64,000 nt of DNA, taken from Paraburkholderia aromaticivorans (GTDB taxonomy: Bacteria > Pseudomonadota > Gammaproteobacteria > Burkholderiales > Burkholderiaceae). Location of the stretch: positions 4,509,439-4,573,438 of the forward strand of contig NZ_CP051516.1 of NCBI RefSeq assembly GCF_012689525.1, given 5' to 3'. A program made the position numbers and the translations under genes. Below the pieces are notes generated by a model. The model made no database searches, had not been told where the DNA came from, and saw nothing but the letters and a program-made list of their open reading frames with translations. How positions within the stretch are numbered: the first letter of the stretch is position 1; each line of letters starts with the position of its first letter. Of the stretch, positions 53,293 to 62,929 are shown piece by piece.

Positions 53293-53753
53293 GCGTGCGC
53301 CTCGGGAAAGAGGAGCGCTTTGACGTCGTCGGGCAGCAGATGCTCAACGCGGATCCACTGCACGAGGCTGCCTGCTTCGCTCGCGACCGGGCCGAGATAA
53401 CGCGCGTGCGGCATGTCGAGGCCGGCATCGTGAAACGCGGCCACATCCAGTCGAATGGTGCGCGTCGCGCCTTCGAGCAGCAGCGCGAGCAAGCGCGTCG
53501 CGCCCGCATGCGGATAGCGCACCAGCACGATGCGCGTCGACATCAGTTGCGCGGCGGGACGGCCGAGCGCGAGCGCCGGCAGATCGATCAGCGGCAGCGG
53601 TGCGCCTTCGTGATCGAGCACGCCCGCGACCCACGACGGCGCGCCGGGGATCGTCTTCGGCGGCGACTGCGGCGTGAGCGGCATCAGACGCTCAACCTGC
53701 GTCGCGTCGATCACGTACCGTTCGCTATCGAGCGTGAAGAGGATGAAGAGCAT
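53289..53753 (-). CDS. wspB: CheW-like coupling protein WspB
   Basis: A 154-residue CheW-like adaptor (MLFILFTLDSERYVIDATQV ... SWVAGVLDHEGAPLPLIDLP). With WspD it couples WspA to WspE. It overlaps wspC by four bases. Confidence 0.91.
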   Translation of the reverse strand: MLFILFTLDSERYVIDATQVERLMPLTPQSPPKTIPGAPSWVAGVLDHEGAPLPLIDLPALALGRPAAQLMSTRIVLVRYPHAGATRLLALLLEGATRTIRLDVAAFHDAGLDMPHARYLGPVASEAGSLVQWIRVEHLLPDDVKALLFPEAHA

Positions 53754-53817
53754 CGGCGTGTGCGTGAGCGATGGATGGGCATGCGGGTGTCGGCGTCGAG
53801 CGGCGCGCCGTGGCGCG

Positions 53818-55449
53818 TCAGGCCGTCACCTTGAAGCGCGACACGCCGGTGCGCAGACTGTTGGCGACGTGCGTCAGATCGTCGATCGCCTGGGTCGACT
53901 GGCGCAGCGACTCCGCCGTCTGCTGCGCGGCCTCCGAGAGTTGCGTCAGCGCCTGGGTGATCTGCTCGGCGCCGGTGGCTTGCGTCTGCATGCCTTCGTT
54001 GACCATCGAGAAGCGCGGTGCGAGCTGCTGCACCTGCTGGATGATCTGCGTGAGATGGCCGCCGACGTTCTGCACGTCGAGCATGCCGCGCCGCACTTCT
54101 TCGGAGAACTTGTCCATGCCCATCACGCCCGCGGCCACCGCGGACTGGATTTCCTTGACCATCTGTTCGATGTCGTAGGTCGCCACGGCAGTCTGATCGG
54201 CGAGGCGGCGGATCTCCGTTGCCACGACCGCGAAGCCGCGGCCGTATTCGCCGGCTTTTTCCGCTTCGATCGCTGCGTTCAGGGAGAGCAGGTTGGTCTG
54301 GTCCGCGACCTTGGTGATGGTGGCGACGACTTGATTGATGTTGCTGGCCTTCTCGTTGAGGATCGCGAGCTTCGCGTTGACCGAGCCGGCCGCTTCCATC
54401 ACGAGACGCATGGTCTCTTCCATGCGCGCGAGCCCGGCGTGGCCGGTGCCCGCGAGCGCCGCCGACTGGCCGGCCACTTCCGAGACTTCGTTCATGGTGC
54501 GCAGCAGATCGCGCGAGGTCGCGAAGATTTCACGCGACGTGGCGCCGATCTCGGTGGTGGTGGCGGCGGTTTCGTTCGCGGTGGCTTGCTGTTCGCGCGA
54601 GGTCGCGGCGATTTCCGTCACCGATGTCGTCACCTGTACCGCCGATTTCTGCGCCTGGCCAACCAGTGCGGTGAGTTCGTCGGTCATGCGGTTGAAGCCC
54701 GCTTCGAGCGCGCCGATTTCGTCCGCGCGATTCAGTTGCAGGCGCTGCGTCAGATCGCCCGTGCGCATCACGTCGACGACCCGGAGCACCTTGGCCATCG
54801 GCGTGGTGACAGCGCGCAGCAGCCAGTACCCGGCCAGCACGGCGACGATGGCTGCGATCAGCAGCATGACGAGCAACACGACGCGGGTTGCCTCGACCGA
54901 ATTGCGGATGCTTTCGGCGGCTTTGTCGGCGTCGGACTTGTTGTTGTCGACCAGCTTGCGCGCCGAGAGACGGCCCGCTTCCCAGATCGGCGTCAGTTGC
55001 ATGTTGAAGATACGCACGGCGCTCTCTTTCGAGCTCGGCAGGGCGCTCAACAGCGATGCCTGGAGGGGCAGGTACTGGGTGTGTTGCTGGCGGAAGTCGT
55101 TGAAGAACTCACGATCGTTGTCGCGGAAGATGGTCGCGCCGTAGTCGCCGAGGAGCTTCTGGAGTGTTTGCTCGGTGTCTTGCAAACGTTCGGTGTCGCG
55201 CTTGACGGACTCCGGGTCCGCGTCCACGTAAATGAGACGCTGTGTGACGGTGTAGTTCTCGAACCAGGCTGCGCGCATCGCGGTCGCGTAGTAGAGGCCG
55301 GGCATCGAATCTTCCTGCTGGCTCTTCGCGTCGCGGTCGATGCCGCTGAGCTGCTCGAAAGTGACGATCGCCATTGCCAGCATCACGATCAGCACGATCC
55401 CGAAGCTGCACAGAATCCGTTGCCGGATGGTCCATTGTTTCACGCGCAC
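53818..55449 (-). CDS. wspA: Membrane-bound methyl-accepting receptor WspA
   Basis: Receptor of the Wsp surface-sensing system; first gene of wspABCDEFR. The 543-residue protein has TM1 (about 11-30), a four-helix periplasmic domain, TM2 (about 190-210, LLVMLLIAAIVAVLAGYWLL), a HAMP domain (TTPMAKVLRVVDVMRTGDLT) and a signalling hairpin (LLSLNAAIEAEKAGEYGRGF). In pseudomonads the pathway responds to contact or envelope stress and raises c-di-GMP. Confidence 0.92.
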   Translation of the reverse strand: MRVKQWTIRQRILCSFGIVLIVMLAMAIVTFEQLSGIDRDAKSQQEDSMPGLYYATAMRAAWFENYTVTQRLIYVDADPESVKRDTERLQDTEQTLQKLLGDYGATIFRDNDREFFNDFRQQHTQYLPLQASLLSALPSSKESAVRIFNMQLTPIWEAGRLSARKLVDNNKSDADKAAESIRNSVEATRVVLLVMLLIAAIVAVLAGYWLLRAVTTPMAKVLRVVDVMRTGDLTQRLQLNRADEIGALEAGFNRMTDELTALVGQAQKSAVQVTTSVTEIAATSREQQATANETAATTTEIGATSREIFATSRDLLRTMNEVSEVAGQSAALAGTGHAGLARMEETMRLVMEAAGSVNAKLAILNEKASNINQVVATITKVADQTNLLSLNAAIEAEKAGEYGRGFAVVATEIRRLADQTAVATYDIEQMVKEIQSAVAAGVMGMDKFSEEVRRGMLDVQNVGGHLTQIIQQVQQLAPRFSMVNEGMQTQATGAEQITQALTQLSEAAQQTAESLRQSTQAIDDLTHVANSLRTGVSRFKVTA

Positions 55450-55736
55450 GCCCTTTACTTTTTTCGCTTTGTCTCGACCCGTGTTGTCGACGTGGTCCGA
55501 TCCTGCAATCGACGGGCTGGAAAAGCTTTGCGGGTTGTCAGATCTATCCGACAGGTTATGCGGCGGATTTTACATTGATCGGTGGAATGAGGTAGCGGGG
55601 TAATCACTTCGGCGCATAGCCAGCCGTGCAACGGTGCGCCGCGTTACACGGGTAATGTCCGGTTACCACTTGCAGCATCTATTTCTGCGCGCGCCAGCCA
55701 CAATCTGTTCCATGCCTGAACGGCGGGGAGCCAAAC

Positions 55737-56060
55737 ATGAAAAAGATCGCAGTGGCGTTGGTGATGGTGGGAAGTCTGAGCGTGGCCGGGCAAGCGTCGG
55801 CGCACGGCAATGGTGGCGATGTCGTCGGTGCGCTGATTGGCGGCGCCGTGCTCGGGGCGGTGGTGACCTCCGCGCTGAATCCAGCGCCGGTGGTGGTTTA
55901 CCAGCAGCCTGTGTATGCGCAGCCGGTGTATCAGCCGGCGCCGGTCTATGCGCAAGCGCCGCCGGGATATTGCTATGACCAATATCAGCGTGCCTATGTG
56001 GCGTGCGGTGGGCCGCCGCCGGCGCAATACGGCTATCCGCAGCCTCAGCCGGGTTGGTAA
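55737..56060 (+). CDS. Small secreted glycine-zipper-like protein with PVY repeats
   Basis: A 107-residue protein with a signal peptide ending SASA. A short Gly/Ala-rich hydrophobic stretch follows (GGDVVGALIGGAVLGAVVTS), then repeats of (Q)PVYAQPVYQPAPVYAQ and a Tyr/Pro/Gln-rich end with two Cys. It resembles small envelope or surface proteins of Burkholderiaceae; function unknown. Good start and downstream terminator. Confidence 0.75.
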   Translation: MKKIAVALVMVGSLSVAGQASAHGNGGDVVGALIGGAVLGAVVTSALNPAPVVVYQQPVYAQPVYQPAPVYAQAPPGYCYDQYQRAYVACGGPPPAQYGYPQPQPGW

Positions 56061-56097
56061 TCGCGGAGCGCGCGCATCGTCGCGTGCGCACCAGACA

Positions 56098-56128
56098 AAA
56101 AGGCCGTCGTGTTACGCGACGGCCTTTT
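56098..56128. terminator. Bidirectional terminator
   Basis: Perfect 12-bp stem AAAAGGCCGTCG/CGACGGCCTTTT with a 7-base loop, between the secreted protein gene (plus) and a small membrane-protein gene (minus). Confidence 0.85.
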
Positions 56129-56144
56129 CATTTCAACGCGCCGC

Positions 56145-56306
56145 TCAGTGCCTGTGATGCAGCCACTCCGCATAGTGCGTGTCGAGCCAGCGCTCGAGTC
56201 TTTGCGGCTTTGTCTTCTGGTGGTAGTGGGACGCGGCCCAGATAGCAACGCCGACCAGCAGCATGACAGCAGGCCCCAACAAATAAGCGATCAACGGTTC
56301 AGACAT
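56145..56306 (-). CDS. Small membrane protein, 53 aa
   Basis: ATG 56306 is preceded by a perfect GGAGG. The product begins MSEPLIAYLLGPAVMLLVGV (one membrane helix) and continues into a basic/aromatic tail (QRLERWLDTHYAEWLHHRH). It ends at TGA 56145-56147, next to a terminator serving this strand. Not recognised, but the ribosome site, helix and terminator make it a credible gene. Confidence 0.65.
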   Translation of the reverse strand: MSEPLIAYLLGPAVMLLVGVAIWAASHYHQKTKPQRLERWLDTHYAEWLHHRH

Positions 56307-56487
56307 GGGAGCCTCCGTATCGAGTTGCGTCCACCCTTCAGTTTAGGCGATGAAACGCGGGAGAGAAGGTCCGCGTGAAGCGATTGTGGCGAGCAGCTCA
56401 GCTGCGTCTTATTCCTCACCATTGAAACCTAATGAGAAATTGAATTTCTCCGCCTGAACAATTGGTTGGGTCAGATGTGTCGGGGTT

Positions 56488-56496
56488 TGTGTACCA
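56488..56496 (+). repeat. TGTGTACCA direct repeat, left copy
   Basis: Nine-base TGTGTACCA, repeated at 57807-57815. The two copies bracket the integrase gene and could be recombinase arm sites or att remnants. Confidence 0.4.
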
Positions 56497-56541
56497 TTAA
56501 AACCCCTTGTTTCAAAAGGTGAGCGCCCGACGAGGCCCCTT

Positions 56542-57756
56542 TCAGGGCGTACTGGTCGAGGCTCTACGTGTGCCTTCGATCTGCGCATCCACAAAATCCG
56601 CCCACCGCTGCATGACCCATCGCTGCCTCGCGGCATTTTCCGCGCCCGCACCTTGCTTGATATGCTCGGGCATCTCCGCCGTGTTCTGGTCGAGCGCGTC
56701 TGACGGCTGCGCGATCTCGCGCAGGTGCGCCGTTGCTGTGCGCCGAAAGTCATGCAGGACGAAATGTTCCACGTCCAGGCCGAGCGCCTTGACCGCCTGA
56801 TTTAGCGTACTTTTAGCGATCGGCCGATCGTCGCCCCTGACGCTCGGGAATACGAACTTTCGGCTGGCCTTGGCGTGGTCGAGCTCGCGCAGCATCGAGA
56901 CGGCCTGCTGCGAAAGCGGCACGCGCTGATCGCGGTCTTTTTTCAGGCGCGCAGCGGGGATCGTCCACATCGCCTTGTCCAGATTGAATTCGGCCCACGT
57001 CGATTCGACCAGGTCCGACTTGCGCACCATCGTCAGCACGAGCAGGTGCAGCGCCAGCTTCAAAGGACGGCGAATGCTCGACGCGTCGATCGAGCGGAAC
57101 ATGGTGCCGATCTCGTCGCCGGAGAGCACGCGAGTGCGGCTGTCGAAAGTGGCGATGGAGCGCGCCGGAATGACCTCGGCCGGGTTGCTGGCCGCGAGTT
57201 GGCGGGCGATCAGATATTCGTAGAGACGCTTCACCACGTTGCGCGTATGCAACGCCATTTTCGGCGAACCGCGACTCTTGATTCTGTCGCAGATAGCGAC
57301 GATGTCGTCGGCGGTCACCGCTTTGATCTGCATGTGGCCGATGGCGGGCAAGACGTCCTTGTCGAGCGCGCGCCGCGTGGTGCGACGGTATTCCTCTGAC
57401 TTGCCGGCCATTTCCGTTGCGAGATAAAGCTCGGCGGCTTCGCGTAGGACATCGGCTTTGCTTTCGGCGCCGCGGTCGCGCCGCGCCGTGGCGACCGGCG
57501 AGATGCCTTGCGCGACCATCTCCGCATACTTTTGCGCCTTGGCGCGTGCGACACGCAGCGAGATCATCCGGTAGTCGCCGATCGTGGCGAGCGGCTGGCG
57601 CTTGCCGTTCAGCGAGTAGCGGAAGCGCCAGATCTTGGTACCGGTCGTCATGATTTCGATGACGAGGCCGTTGCCGTCAGCGACGCAATAGCGAGTCGCG
57701 CGCGGCTCGAGCGCGCGGATCTGGGCTTCGGTGAGGGGGACGGCTAGGCGGGGCAT
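56542..57756 (-). CDS. Tyrosine-recombinase-family integrase, nucleophile apparently missing
   Basis: A 404-residue integrase of the P4 type: N-terminal arm-binding domain (YCVADGNGLVIEI ... WRFRYSLNGKRQPLATIGDY) and catalytic domain with Arg245 (TMVRKSD) and HDFRR (335-339). After HDFRR the sequence should contain a His/Trp and the nucleophile Tyr; here no Tyr occurs between 339 and the C terminus, although the typical end RWVMQRWADFVD is present. It is probably inactive. It lies directly beyond the mnmE 3' end with no cargo genes, so it looks like the relic of a lost island. Confidence 0.85.
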   Translation of the reverse strand: MPRLAVPLTEAQIRALEPRATRYCVADGNGLVIEIMTTGTKIWRFRYSLNGKRQPLATIGDYRMISLRVARAKAQKYAEMVAQGISPVATARRDRGAESKADVLREAAELYLATEMAGKSEEYRRTTRRALDKDVLPAIGHMQIKAVTADDIVAICDRIKSRGSPKMALHTRNVVKRLYEYLIARQLAASNPAEVIPARSIATFDSRTRVLSGDEIGTMFRSIDASSIRRPLKLALHLLVLTMVRKSDLVESTWAEFNLDKAMWTIPAARLKKDRDQRVPLSQQAVSMLRELDHAKASRKFVFPSVRGDDRPIAKSTLNQAVKALGLDVEHFVLHDFRRTATAHLREIAQPSDALDQNTAEMPEHIKQGAGAENAARQRWVMQRWADFVDAQIEGTRRASTSTP

Positions 57757-57806
57757 ACTCGGATCGCTGGTACTCGGACAGCGGCGATTTTAAACCTTAT
57801 GGCGGC

Positions 57807-57815
57807 TGTGTACCA
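57807..57815 (+). repeat. TGTGTACCA direct repeat, right copy
   Basis: Second copy of the nine-base word at 56488, between the integrase start and the mnmE stop. Confidence 0.4.
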
Positions 57816-57929
57816 AAGATTTGGTGATTTTTGGGTCAACGGAGCGCGAGTTTGCGTCAGCGAGCCCGCGCTTTGAATCGCAAGAAAAGCCTTTGCAATC
57901 GAGTCGAATAGCCAAACCCCGACCCTCGC

Positions 57930-57947
57930 TCACTTCCCAATACAGAA
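57930..57947 (-). other. mnmE 3'-end sequence matching a known island attachment hotspot
   Basis: The last 18 bases of mnmE (TTCTGTATTGGGAAGTGA on the gene strand) encode the conserved FCIGK end. The same spot in enterobacterial mnmE (thdF) is the insertion site of Salmonella genomic island 1 and relatives. With an integrase gene 174 bp away, use as an attachment site is plausible but not shown; no second copy was found. Confidence 0.4.
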
Positions 57948-59324
57948 CCTGCTAAAAATCACTCCGAGCAGATCATCCGAACTGAACTCACCAGTAATCG
58001 AATTCAACTGATCCTGTGCGAGCCGCAGTTCCTCGGCGAACAAATCAAGCGCCTGCGAGTTCTGATCGGCGTGCGCGGCCGCAGTCGCCAGATGCTCCTC
58101 GGCCGCGCGCAATGCAATCAGATGCCGCTCGCGCGCCAGGTACACGCTTTCCGCGCCCGCTTGCCAGCCGGCGATCCGCAGCAACTCATCGCGCAACAGC
58201 GCAACGCCATCGCCCTGTTTCGCCGACAGCCGCACTTCGCTCAGTTCGAGGTCCGCGTCGAGCGCTTGCGTCGCCGGCGCGAGGCCGGTGAGGTCCGTCT
58301 TATTCAATATGCGCACCACCGGCACCCCGCCCGGAAAGCGCCCGGCAATCGCCCCGTCTTCAGCCGTCATGCCGGTACGCGCATCGAGCAGATGCAGCAC
58401 CACATCCGCGCGCTCGATTTCGCTCCATGTGCGCGCAATGCCGATCTTTTCGACTTCGTCCTCGGTATCGCGCAGGCCGGCTGTGTCGATCACGTGCAGC
58501 GGAATGCCTTCGATCTGAATCGTCTGCGCGACCTTGTCGCGCGTCGTGCCGGCGATCGGCGTGACGATCGCCAACTCCGCGCCGGCCAGCGCGTTCAGCA
58601 GCGACGATTTGCCGACGTTCGGCTGCCCGGCCAGCACCACCGAGAGCCCTTCGCGCAACAACGCGCCTTGCCGCGCTTCGCTCAGCACGTGCGCGAGACG
58701 CTCGCGAATGCGCGCGAGCTTGCCGCGGGCGTCGGCGGCTTCCAGGAAGTCGATCTCTTCTTCGGGGAAGTCCAGCGTCGCTTCGACCAGCATACGCAGC
58801 GTGATCACCTCCTCGACCAGCGCGTGAATGTCGCGCGAAAACGCGCCGTCGAGCGAGCGACCCGCTGAGCGCGCGGCGGCTTCGGTGCTGGCCTCGATCA
58901 GGTCGGCGACTGCTTCGGCTTGCGCCAGATCCAGCTTGTCGTTGAGGAAGGCGCGGCGCGTGAATTCGCCGGGTTCGGCCAGACGCAGACCGAATGCGCG
59001 GCCAGCGTCGATGCAACGCTGCAGCACGAGTTGCAGCACCACCGGACCGCCGTGGCCCTGCAGTTCGAGGACATGCTCGCCGGTGTAGGAATGCGGCGCT
59101 GGAAAGTACAGCGCGATGCCGCGGTCAAGCGCGTTGCCGCTGGCGTCGAGGAATGGAACGTAGCTGGCGTGGCGCGGCGCCAATGTCTGGCCGGTGAGCG
59201 CCTGCATCAGCGGCTGGGCCGCTGCCTCTCCCGCGCGGCCGAACGAAATCCGCACGACGCCGATCCCTCCACGGCCGGGCGCGGTGGCAATGGCGACGAT
59301 CGGATCGGAATCGGTGGTGTGCAT
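57930..59324 (-). CDS. mnmE: tRNA modification GTPase MnmE
   Basis: With MnmG installs the carboxymethylaminomethyl group at U34 of certain tRNAs, the substrate for MnmC. The 464-residue protein has the tetrahydrofolate-binding N domain ([14 protein letters not shown]), a helical domain, a GTPase insert with GQPNVGKSS and NKTDL, and the invariant C-terminal FCIGK. It belongs to the conserved rpmH-rnpA-yidD-yidC-mnmE block but is separated from yidC by an XRE gene. Confidence 0.95.
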   Translation of the reverse strand: MHTTDSDPIVAIATAPGRGGIGVVRISFGRAGEAAAQPLMQALTGQTLAPRHASYVPFLDASGNALDRGIALYFPAPHSYTGEHVLELQGHGGPVVLQLVLQRCIDAGRAFGLRLAEPGEFTRRAFLNDKLDLAQAEAVADLIEASTEAAARSAGRSLDGAFSRDIHALVEEVITLRMLVEATLDFPEEEIDFLEAADARGKLARIRERLAHVLSEARQGALLREGLSVVLAGQPNVGKSSLLNALAGAELAIVTPIAGTTRDKVAQTIQIEGIPLHVIDTAGLRDTEDEVEKIGIARTWSEIERADVVLHLLDARTGMTAEDGAIAGRFPGGVPVVRILNKTDLTGLAPATQALDADLELSEVRLSAKQGDGVALLRDELLRIAGWQAGAESVYLARERHLIALRAAEEHLATAAAHADQNSQALDLFAEELRLAQDQLNSITGEFSSDDLLGVIFSRFCIGK

Positions 59325-59694
59325 AAAAAGCGTGGCAAAAACGGAGAGGAGGGCAGGGCGGCGCCGGTCGGCGTGGCGCGAGGCATTGTAACGCGGGCGC
59401 TTCCGGCAACCCTGTCGCGACGCTCTCGTTGATGGCGGAAGCCGCCTTATCCAGGCAGTTTGGGATTTATCTCAAACAAGCTAGGATTATTACTGCGTTA
59501 CTTCGGAATAAATAGGACGTTTTAGGACAGCCAAATCGCGAGAGGCCCAACAGATAAGGCGAAACAACAAAAAAATACAAATCCGACAGACGCTTTACCC
59601 GGAGCGGCCTGCAAGCTAAAAGTATCTCAAATACGCTAAAACTAAACTTGGCCGGTTGTCAACTGGTTGCACGTTGAATTGCACAATCCGGCTC
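59325..59694. promoter_or_regulatory. AT-rich control region of the XRE gene with repeated operator-like sites
   Basis: This 370-bp spacer is strikingly AT-richer than its surroundings. TATCTCAAACAAGCTA (59470-59485) and TATCTCAAATACGCTA (59623-59638) match at 14 of 16 positions in the same orientation. The first overlaps a dyad TTTG-GAT/ATC-CAAA (59461-59478). These are good candidates for binding sites of the downstream regulator. Confidence 0.5.
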
Positions 59695-60102
59695 ATGCCG
59701 ACCAATAAAGAAAAAGCCGCCTTCGCCAAACGGCTGAAGGACCTGCTGGAACCGCTCAAGATTCGCGGCGGGACCAAGCTCGCCGAGCAATTCAATCTTC
59801 GCTACCGAGGTGAGCGTGAAGTGACGCCGCAAACCGCTCACAAGTGGTTATCCGGTACGACGATTCCGAAGCCCGATAAATTGCGTACGTTAGCCGAATG
59901 GCTGAACGTCAAGGAGCATTGGCTGCACTACGGACCCTCGCCGGGCGTGAACGCTAGGCCGTTGGCGCGTGGCGAGAAATATCCGCCGTCGGCGGAAACA
60001 ATCGAACTCGCTTCCAAGATCGAGTCGCTCACGCCGAAAGACCGCTTTCTGGTCGAAGAAATGATCGTGCGTTTTTACGGTGAAGACGCGGAAGAAGAGT
60101 AA
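59695..60102 (+). CDS. XRE-family (phage repressor-like) DNA-binding protein
   Basis: A 135-residue protein with an HTH in its first half (GGTKLAEQFNLRYRGEREVT, then PQTAHKWLSGTTIPKPDKLR) and an acidic C terminus. It has no LexA-like peptidase domain. It resembles Cro/CI-type regulators found in Burkholderiaceae prophages and islands. It is oriented against the conserved genes around it and has AT-rich upstream DNA, suggesting acquisition. ATG 59695 is chosen; a TTG at 59656 is possible. Confidence 0.8.
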   Translation: MPTNKEKAAFAKRLKDLLEPLKIRGGTKLAEQFNLRYRGEREVTPQTAHKWLSGTTIPKPDKLRTLAEWLNVKEHWLHYGPSPGVNARPLARGEKYPPSAETIELASKIESLTPKDRFLVEEMIVRFYGEDAEEE

Positions 60103-60139
60103 CCGCCGCATCGCGTGATGCGTTGAGCCGCGACCACGA

Positions 60140-60173
60140 AAAAAGCCGCCAGGTGCAAACCAGGCGGCTTTTT
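60140..60173. terminator. Bidirectional terminator between XRE gene and yidC
   Basis: Stem AAAAAGCCGCC/GGCGGCTTTTT with a 12-base loop. Confidence 0.83.
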
Positions 60174-60259
60174 CTATTACTGCAGCTCAGCGACCAGCGT
60201 TGGCCGGAATCAGAGCCTAAAGAGAGCGGGCGTTGCCGCCCGCCTCAGGCAAACCACTA

Positions 60260-61918
60260 TCAGGCCGCTTTGGCTTTCGACTTACCCATCATCCGCGTGA
60301 TGTAGTACTGCTGGGCGATCGACAGCACGTTGTTCACGACGTAGTACAGCACCAGACCGGCCGGGAAGAAGAAGAACATGACCGAGAACGCGATCGGCAT
60401 GAACATCATCATCTTGGCTTGAACCGGGTCCGGCGGCGTCGGGTTCAGCTTGGTCTGCAGGAACATCGAGACGGCCATCAGCACCGGCAGGATGAAGAAC
60501 GGATCCTGCTGCGACAGATCGTGAATCCACAGAATCCACGGCGCGCCGCGCATTTCCACCGACGACAGTAGCACCCAGTACAGCGAGATGAACACCGGAA
60601 TCTGAATCACGACCGGCAGACAGCCGCCGAACGGATTGACCTTCTCGGTCTTGTACAGCTCCATCAGCGCGGAGTTCATCTTCTGCGGATCGCCCTTGAA
60701 GCGTTCGCGCAGCGCTTGCATGCGCGGCGTGATCGCCTTCATGCGCGCCATCGACTTGTAGCTCGCCGCCGACAGCGGGAAGAACACGGCCTTGATCAGC
60801 AGCGTGAGCAGCACGATCGACCAGCCCCAGTTGCCGACATAGCTATGGATCTTCTCAAGCAGCCAGAACAGCGGCTTCGCGATGATCGTCACCCAGCCGT
60901 AGTCCTTCACCAGTTCCAGACCCGGCGCGATGCCTTCGAGCATGCGCTCTTCTTCCGGCCCCGCGAACAGACGCGCGGACACGTCGACGGTTTGGCCCGG
61001 GGCGATGGTCGGCACCGGCTCCTTCACGCCGACGCGATACAGCGTCGGATCGATCTTCTCGACGTAGATGTCGCGCTTCGCGCCTTGCTGCGGAATCCAC
61101 GCCGACGCGAAGTAATGCTGGACCATCGCGATCCAGCCGTTGTCGGCCGAGGTCGCGTAATCCTGCTTGTTCTTGTCGATGTCGCCGAACGTCATCTTCT
61201 GGAAGTGATGCTGGTCGGTGTAGACAGCCGGCCCGATGAACGTGTGCGAGAAGCGCGGCGTTTCCACCGGCTGATCGTCACGTACCAGTTCCATATAGAC
61301 CGACGGGCTCACCGGCGTGGTGCCGACGTTCTGGATCTTCGTGTCGACGCCGATCACATAGCTGCCACGCGTGAACGTGTAGGTCTTGATGACCTTCACG
61401 CCACCCTTCACCGGCGACTCGAAGCTGAGCTGGAACGACTTTTCGTCGCCCGTCAGGTCGTGCTGCTGGTTCGGCAGTGGCGTGTAGATGTCGTTGTGAT
61501 TGGGGAAATCGCCGCCGAGCAGACCCGTGCGCGCCAGATACGTATGGTTCGCGGTGCGGTCGAATAGCGTGATGACGAGATCCGGCTGCTTGCCGTCGCC
61601 CTGCTTCACGAGCGACAGCTTCGACAGCGTGCCGCCGCGGGTGTCGATCTCGCCGCTATAGACGTCAGTGTTGAACTTGATCAGCTGCGCTTGCGTGGCC
61701 GCCGGCGCGTTGCCCGGTGCGGCTGCGCTCGTCGCCGGCAGATCGGCGGGCTGGGTTCCCGGCGTCGTGGTTCCCGGTGCGGCGCTACCGACGGTCTTGG
61801 TCGGCGTGGCGCTCGGGAAGAACATCGACGGGCGTCCGTGGTCGCGTTGCCAGTTGTCGAACAGCATGACCGCTGACATGAAAAAGATGACCCATAGGAC
61901 GGTGCGTTTGATATCCAT
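60260..61918 (-). CDS. yidC: Membrane protein insertase YidC
   Basis: Inserts and folds inner-membrane proteins, alone or with Sec. The 552-residue protein has TM1 at residues 5-22, a large periplasmic P1 domain and the conserved C-terminal five-TM core ([40 protein letters not shown]). It ends in a basic tail (GKSKAKAA). Confidence 0.96.
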   Translation of the reverse strand: MDIKRTVLWVIFFMSAVMLFDNWQRDHGRPSMFFPSATPTKTVGSAAPGTTTPGTQPADLPATSAAAPGNAPAATQAQLIKFNTDVYSGEIDTRGGTLSKLSLVKQGDGKQPDLVITLFDRTANHTYLARTGLLGGDFPNHNDIYTPLPNQQHDLTGDEKSFQLSFESPVKGGVKVIKTYTFTRGSYVIGVDTKIQNVGTTPVSPSVYMELVRDDQPVETPRFSHTFIGPAVYTDQHHFQKMTFGDIDKNKQDYATSADNGWIAMVQHYFASAWIPQQGAKRDIYVEKIDPTLYRVGVKEPVPTIAPGQTVDVSARLFAGPEEERMLEGIAPGLELVKDYGWVTIIAKPLFWLLEKIHSYVGNWGWSIVLLTLLIKAVFFPLSAASYKSMARMKAITPRMQALRERFKGDPQKMNSALMELYKTEKVNPFGGCLPVVIQIPVFISLYWVLLSSVEMRGAPWILWIHDLSQQDPFFILPVLMAVSMFLQTKLNPTPPDPVQAKMMMFMPIAFSVMFFFFPAGLVLYYVVNNVLSIAQQYYITRMMGKSKAKAA

Positions 61919-61948
61919 GCGTTGTCTCAGTGTCGATGGAACGGCGCG

Positions 61949-62179
61949 TCAGCGCTTTTCAGAAGTGGGAGGCGGGACGAGATCGATGCCGCCCGCGGAA
62001 AACGGGTGGCAGCGGCAAATACGCCTGGCGGCGAGATAAGTCCCGCGCGCGGCGCCATGATACTGGATTGCTTCGCGCGCGTAATCAGAGCAGGAAGGGT
62101 AAAAGCGGCACCGATTGCCGAGCATTGGGCTCACGGCAACCTTGTAGAAACGCAATAAAGCGATGAGTACCGTTTGCAT
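61949..62179 (-). CDS. yidD: Membrane protein insertion efficiency factor YidD
   Basis: A 76-residue protein with an amphipathic start and the family motif [17 protein letters not shown], then [18 protein letters not shown] 62179 is chosen; the longer frame upstream overlaps rnpA and is not conserved. Sits between rnpA and yidC as usual. Confidence 0.92.
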   Translation of the reverse strand: MQTVLIALLRFYKVAVSPMLGNRCRFYPSCSDYAREAIQYHGAARGTYLAARRICRCHPFSAGGIDLVPPPTSEKR

Positions 62180-62285
62180 GGCTGGTGCGGCCGGACGGCG
62201 CCGCGCAATGTGGAGTACCGGGCGACGCCCGCGCAGCGCGGCTGCCGGAGCGGCCTGAACTGCAAAGCGGGCGGTCACTTGAGCG

Positions 62286-62771
62286 TCATTCCGTCTTGGG
62301 CGCTTCCGCGGGCGGCGCCTCGCGACGGGCAATTTCGCGCGCTGCCTTGTCGAGCAGCGCCTCGATTTCGCTGCGGCACAGCGCCTTTAACGGCGGCGAC
62401 GAGGCGCTTGGCAAAGCCTTCTTGTCGAAGCGCGTGTGCAAACGCAGCAGCACATCCCAACCGCCGAATTCCGCGCGACGCAGCCTGAAGGCTTCACGCG
62501 CGATTCGACGTACCAGATTACGCGTGGCCGCGCGCGGCGCATACTTCTTGCCGATCACGAGACCTAAGCGAGCTTCGTTGCCGGTGGGCCGGCCGTACAC
62601 CACGAAGTGCGCGGTGCGGCGCCACGGGCGCAAACGAAAAACGGATGAAAATTCATCCGTTTTCAGCAGCCTTGCGGCTTTGGGGAAGGCGGCTTGCGCT
62701 CGCAACGGAACCGAGCCTTGTTGCTGCGCTTCAGCCGTTCCCGCTTCACCGCGGGCTTCACTACCTGGCAT
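62286..62771 (-). CDS. rnpA: Ribonuclease P protein component
   Basis: Protein subunit of RNase P, which matures tRNA 5' ends. Up to 161 residues, with the RNA-binding signature [15 protein letters not shown] and the central fold [20 protein letters not shown]. The N-terminal ~30 residues and the C-terminal Pro/Ala tail exceed the usual ~120. A TTG at 62786 with better ribosome-site spacing is an alternative start. Confidence 0.92.
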   Translation of the reverse strand: MPGSEARGEAGTAEAQQQGSVPLRAQAAFPKAARLLKTDEFSSVFRLRPWRRTAHFVVYGRPTGNEARLGLVIGKKYAPRAATRNLVRRIAREAFRLRRAEFGGWDVLLRLHTRFDKKALPSASSPPLKALCRSEIEALLDKAAREIARREAPPAEAPKTE

Positions 62772-62794
62772 ACGCGTAGCGCGCAACGCCTGCC

Positions 62795-62929
62795 TTAGAT
62801 GGCGAGGCGCTTGCGGCCCTTCGCGCGACGTGCGTTGATGACCTTGCGGCCACCTGCGGTCTTCATGCGAACGCGGAAGCCGTGGGTGCGCTTGCGACGG
62901 GTAACGGAAGGTTGGTAAGTACGTTTCAT
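62795..62929 (-). CDS. rpmH: 50S ribosomal protein L34
   Basis: A 44-residue basic protein, [20 protein letters not shown] at the start and KGRKRLAI at the end, a perfect fit to L34. Followed directly by rnpA on the same strand. Confidence 0.97.

Noticed and set aside
51583..55578. Long plus-strand ORFs across the wsp operon
   Set aside because: Antisense to wspA-wspD; Arg/Ala-rich with no family features.
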